A stretch of DNA of 34,059 bases from an uncultured Bacilli bacterium (GTDB lineage Bacteria; Bacillota_I; Bacilli_A; RF39; UBA660): NCBI GenBank assembly GCA_910579535.1, contig CAJTUR010000016.1:1-34059 (forward strand), read 5' to 3'. Positions 30,824 to 34,059 of the stretch are shown here, in pieces; position 1 is the first letter of the stretch, and each line of letters begins with the position of its first letter. The position numbers and the translations under genes are program-made. The notes beneath the pieces are model-generated. The model was not told the DNA's origin. It ran no database searches and worked only from the letters and a program-made list of their open reading frames with translations.

Positions 30824-33121
30824 CTATTTAAATAAATAATTGTATATTTCTTTATATTCTTCTACTTCAATAATTTGAAGTTTTTCTTTTACTTCTTTTG
30901 GAATTAAATTTAACTCATTCTGATTTTCTTTTGGAATAAATACGGTTTCCACTTTCTCATTTAGAGCACTGATTAATTTTTCTTTTAACCCCCCTATTTT
31001 TTTTACCTCTCCTTTTAAAGTCATTTCTCCTGTCATAGCGTATTTTGGACTTATGGGTTTATTTTTAATAAGACTTATCATCGCTGTTGTAATGGAAATT
31101 CCCGCACTTGGACCATCTTTTTTTATAGAAGCATCCAAAAAATGAAGATGAAGATCTTTTTTCTTAAAAAAAGTATGCGAGATGCCATAATCTTCTTTGT
31201 TCGCCATCAAATAACTTAAAGCAACATTAACACTTTCTGTCATCATTTGTTCTAACAATCCTGTCATTTTTACGTTTCCTGTTCCTTCGTAGAACACTAC
31301 CTCAATAGGCATGACTCGTCCTCCTAAAGTTGTTACTGCTAAAGCATTTACTTTTCCTGGGAAATTTGTTCTTTCTAAAGTCTCGCTTTCGTATTTTTCT
31401 TCTCCTAATAAAGAAAGAAGTTTTTCGGTTGTTAATTTCACGTTTTCTAATTCATCTAAGACAATTAATTTTCGTATGATACTTGTAAGTGTTCTTTCTA
31501 ACTCTCTTACTCCAGCTTCTTTTGTATAACTTAAGATTATTTTTTTTAAAATGGCATCACTAAATTTTATATTTTTACTTTCAATTAAATGGTTTTGATA
31601 AATTTCTGGTAATAGATACCTTTTGGCAATTTCAATTTTTTCTAAAATAGTGTAACTACTCAGGTAGACGATTTCTAAACGATCAAAAAGTTCTACAGGG
31701 ATGTTTTCAACGTGATTGGCGGTTAAAATAAATAAAATTTTACTTAAATCAAATTCTTCTTCTATGTAATGGTCAATAAAAAATTTATTTTGGTTTTTAT
31801 CTAATATATCCAATAAAACACTTGATGGGTCACCCTTGTAATCTTTTACCATTTTATCGACTTCATCAATTAAAATGACAGGGTTGTTGGTTCCACATCG
31901 TTTTAATGCTTCTATGATTTTTCCGGGATTGGCCCCTAAATAGGTTCTTCTATGCCCGTTTAAAACAGAGCTGTCGTTTAAACCTCCCACACTTATTTTA
32001 TAAAATTTCTTATTTAGACCTAGAGCAATTGATTGGGCTAAGGATGTTTTTCCTACTCCAGCGGGACCTACAAAACATAAAATTGGTGCTATAATCTCAG
32101 GATTACGATTCTTAGCAGCTATGTATTCAATAATTTTATTTTTTGCTTCTGCCATTCCATAATGACTTTTATCTAGTGCTTTTATAATATTCTTTAAATG
32201 TTTTTCATCTGGACTTGATGTGTTCCATGGCAAATTAAACATCCAATCTAAATAATTTCTAATGTTAGAAAGCTCAGGACTCATTTCATTCGTGTACTCA
32301 AATTTTTTTATTTCACTTTTTATTTTCTTTTTTATTTGAGTATCAAAGTTTCCAGCTTCTAATTTTTGACTATAATTTTGGATTTCCAATTCTTTTTCAT
32401 TTTGACTTCCAAGTTCCTCTTGAATGGCCTTTAGTTTTTCTTTTAAAATAAATTCTTTTTGATTTTCTTCTAACCCTGTTTGAATTTTTTCTTCTAATTG
32501 AGCTTCCAAATCTTGAATTTCTAATTCTATTTTTAACTCTTCCATCAATTTTTGACCACGAATGACAGGGTTCATTTGTTCAATGTATTCTAATTTTTTT
32601 AAAAAAGGGATAGGAAGAAATGCTGCAATTACATCCGTAAGTTTGTTTAGGTCTTCTATTTCTTTTATAACGTTTAAAATACTATTAGAAATGGAACTAT
32701 CATTTTTTACATAAGACGTGATCATTTCTTTTAATTTCTTTTTAGTTGCTAAAGCTTCTATTTCTGTATATTCAGGTATTTCTAATTTTTTATAATTACA
32801 GATTAAAGCTTCGTTTTTGGTATTTTTTAAATTTTTAATGGTGACACGAAAAAGACCTCTTAAAGTGACTCTTAAATTCCCACTAGGTAATTCAATTTTA
32901 CTTTTAACTTTACATACTACTGCTACAGTAGGTAAATCACTCACTTCAGGCATTTCTTCCATTTGGTCTTTTGGGCTAATGACTAAAAGTTCATTATGGT
33001 AATTTTCGGCTGAAAATAAAACAACGTTTTTACTTAAATCATTGTTTAATTCGAGTTTTACTTCTTGATTAGGGAGAATCAATAAACTTTTTAGTAATAA
33101 GATTGGTAAGCTATTTTTCAT
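30824..33121 (-). CDS. lon: ATP-dependent protease Lon
   Basis: Cytosolic AAA+ serine protease for damaged and regulatory proteins, 765 residues. N-terminal substrate domain with coiled coil (to ~300). AAA+ module: Walker A CFVGPAGVGKTSLAQS (~350), Walker B PVILIDEVDKM (~417), sensor region ILFILTANHVENIP. The S16 protease domain holds the catalytic Ser in KKDGPSAGISI (~669) and Lys in IGGLKEKLISAL (~712). Walker A has Ala where most Lon have Pro (GPPGVGKT), a harmless-looking change. Start at 33121 follows AAGGGAG. A vegetative promoter lies upstream; no CtsR or CIRCE operator is visible. In B. subtilis lonA is in the same neighbourhood as spoVID-ysxE. Confidence 0.96.
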   Translation of the reverse strand: MKNSLPILLLKSLLILPNQEVKLELNNDLSKNVVLFSAENYHNELLVISPKDQMEEMPEVSDLPTVAVVCKVKSKIELPSGNLRVTLRGLFRVTIKNLKNTKNEALICNYKKLEIPEYTEIEALATKKKLKEMITSYVKNDSSISNSILNVIKEIEDLNKLTDVIAAFLPIPFLKKLEYIEQMNPVIRGQKLMEELKIELEIQDLEAQLEEKIQTGLEENQKEFILKEKLKAIQEELGSQNEKELEIQNYSQKLEAGNFDTQIKKKIKSEIKKFEYTNEMSPELSNIRNYLDWMFNLPWNTSSPDEKHLKNIIKALDKSHYGMAEAKNKIIEYIAAKNRNPEIIAPILCFVGPAGVGKTSLAQSIALGLNKKFYKISVGGLNDSSVLNGHRRTYLGANPGKIIEALKRCGTNNPVILIDEVDKMVKDYKGDPSSVLLDILDKNQNKFFIDHYIEEEFDLSKILFILTANHVENIPVELFDRLEIVYLSSYTILEKIEIAKRYLLPEIYQNHLIESKNIKFSDAILKKIILSYTKEAGVRELERTLTSIIRKLIVLDELENVKLTTEKLLSLLGEEKYESETLERTNFPGKVNALAVTTLGGRVMPIEVVFYEGTGNVKMTGLLEQMMTESVNVALSYLMANKEDYGISHTFFKKKDLHLHFLDASIKKDGPSAGISITTAMISLIKNKPISPKYAMTGEMTLKGEVKKIGGLKEKLISALNEKVETVFIPKENQNELNLIPKEVKEKLQIIEVEEYKEIYNYLFK

Positions 33122-33150
33122 GATTTCTCTCCCTTCAAGTTATGGGATTT

Positions 33151-33179
33151 ATTATAATAATTTTTCATTTTAAAGTAAA
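33151..33179 (-). promoter_or_regulatory. Sigma-A-type promoter of lon
   Basis: Minus strand TTTACT (33174-33179), a 17-base spacer and TATAAT (33151-33156), 30 bases upstream of the lon ATG. Confidence 0.7.
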
Positions 33180-33232
33180 CAATATTTACGTTTTTTTACA
33201 ACCAATTTTTACTAAATATTTTAAAAAAATAA

Positions 33233-34059
33233 TTAATCAATTAAGAAACGAGGACGAACGCCAAGAAGGTAGTTGGAATGCCAAAATCCAGAATGTCCTT
33301 GCATATCAACATTAGTAAAACCCCCTGCATTAAAGATATCTTTTAACCAATAGTAAAATCTTTGACCTCTGTAACTATTAATAAATTCAGGTTTTAATTG
33401 AAATAATGCATACTGTCTATTATCGATTCCTGTGTCAAATCCACTACTTGACCAAACCGTTGTTCCGTAAATGTTTACTTCACTCATTAAATCAATGCTT
33501 CTTGTATACCAATCCCATTCATCACTAGCTCCCAAACTTCTTCCTCCACTTTGATTAACAGCTTCTGTGTTTACATGATTTATTAGTAAATTTCGATACT
33601 CAATGATGTGATTTCCAAAAGCCTTGCCTATCACACCTTCACTACTTACTAAACTTGGTAAGGTTTCGGTCGCCATTTTACTACTTACGTATCCTCCTTC
33701 TGCTGTATCTGTTTCATTCATTGGCACACTCATTAATGATTTTGCTGGTATCACAGTAACATGATGTTTAGTAAGCGGAGTGTCTCCACTATGTAAATAA
33801 TTATCGATATCCGCTATTAGCCAGGTGACATTATTTGCGACTATATAATCTCCTACATAGATATCATCGAATGTTCCATTACTTATCATGTTGTATAAAC
33901 TTCCATCTGTATAATAACTTGTGATGTTTTTTCCTCGATACGTGTTTCTTCTTAAGGCTATTCCAGCTTCTAAATACTTATTGTATTCTTCTGTACTTAA
34001 ATTCTTTGTAAATTCAATATTACATTTTGTATTCTCTTTTAAATCCGTTAGTTTTAAAC
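33233..34059 (-). CDS. Phage-tail/surface-type protein, C-terminal part (5' end outside window)
   Basis: The minus-strand frame is open to the right edge, giving 275 visible residues. The ATG at 33889 is internal. The block FDDIYVGDYI, then WLIADIDNYLHSGDTPLTKH, then MNETDTAEGGYVSSKM, LMSEVNIYG, QYALFQLKPEFI, YYWLKDIFNAGGF and the end GVRPRFLID match a C-terminal domain common in prophage tail-tip or fibre proteins and some exported proteins of gut Bacillota, probably a C-type-lectin-like fold that recognises a surface. No other phage gene is in the window, so it may be a solitary surface protein or the edge of a prophage to the right. It is followed by a 110-base gap before lon. Confidence 0.6.
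   Translation of the reverse strand, partial: LKLTDLKENTKCNIEFTKNLSTEEYNKYLEAGIALRRNTYRGKNITSYYTDGSLYNMISNGTFDDIYVGDYIVANNVTWLIADIDNYLHSGDTPLTKHHVTVIPAKSLMSVPMNETDTAEGGYVSSKMATETLPSLVSSEGVIGKAFGNHIIEYRNLLINHVNTEAVNQSGGRSLGASDEWDWYTRSIDLMSEVNIYGTTVWSSSGFDTGIDNRQYALFQLKPEFINSYRGQRFYYWLKDIFNAGGFTNVDMQGHSGFWHSNYLLGVRPRFLID

Noticed and set aside
1..34059. CRISPR arrays, tRNA or rRNA genes
   Set aside because: No regularly spaced repeats and no tRNA-like T-loop GGTTCRA blocks with matching arms, or rRNA stretches, were seen on either strand.
1..34059. Mycoplasma genetic code (TGA as Trp)
   Set aside because: TGA ends several genes exactly at the family C-terminus (DUF177, histidine kinase, HD hydrolase, parC), and Trp is encoded by TGG.

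Overview
The window reads as a piece of the chromosome of an AT-rich, low-GC Bacillota bacterium of the Bacilli/Erysipelotrichia type (possibly an uncultured gut lineage such as RF39; the exact lineage is inference). Evidence: B. subtilis-type gene neighbourhoods (ylb genes, polA/mutM, lon-spoVID-ysxE, nfo with yqfT), a ParE/ParC pair of the Gram-positive kind, and Gram-positive Shine-Dalgarno sites. TGA is used as a stop in several genes (the DUF177 protein, the histidine kinase, the HD hydrolase, parC) and TAG ends the SpoVID-like gene, so the standard bacterial code applies rather than the Mycoplasma code. Nearly all genes are housekeeping genes, most on the minus strand. No tRNA, rRNA or CRISPR array was seen.

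Layout. 1-254: the 3' end of an IS110-family transposase. 467-2336: rpmF and a DUF177 (YceD/YlbN) gene, divergent from tmcAL (YlbM). 2385-2897: a DnaQ-like exonuclease. 3108-8476 (minus): LysR regulator, polA, a pyroglutamyl-peptidase-like gene cut by an in-frame TAG, an unknown gene, mutM. 8568-9616 (plus): a single-domain (p)ppGpp hydrolase-like protein and a doubtful small ORF. 9720-12164 (minus): an ABC exporter whose ATPase motifs are all broken, efp and rpmG. 12260-15629 (minus): PlsC-like acyltransferase, histidine kinase, single-domain response regulator, and a decayed third gene. 15909-20351: a class B penicillin-binding protein, a DUF2624 gene, nfo, a prepilin, ylbE and ylbD. 20426-24908: parE-parC. 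25018-30066: an exported TasA-like protein, YlbL protease, YlbJ-like membrane protein, two more prepilins, a small Pro/His-rich membrane protein and a YsxE/CotS-like protein. 30059-33121: SpoVID-like LysM protein and lon. 33233-34059: the C-terminal part of a large protein resembling phage-tail/surface proteins.

How it fits together. DNA upkeep is well represented (polA, mutM, nfo, parC, parE, DnaQ-like exonuclease), with translation genes (rpmF, rpmG, efp, tmcAL). A second theme is the envelope: PBP2, three prepilin-like proteins with even cysteine numbers, a TasA-like secreted protein, YlbL, and relatives of sporulation proteins (SpoVID, YsxE, YlbD, YlbJ). The most striking observation is ribosomal protein L32 with an N-terminal leader that closely copies the leader of Bacillota L27, which is cut off by the protease Prp. 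If it is cut the same way, the product is exactly the normal mature L32. Other notable items are the full-length but motif-dead ABC exporter and the amber-interrupted peptidase that keeps its catalytic residues.
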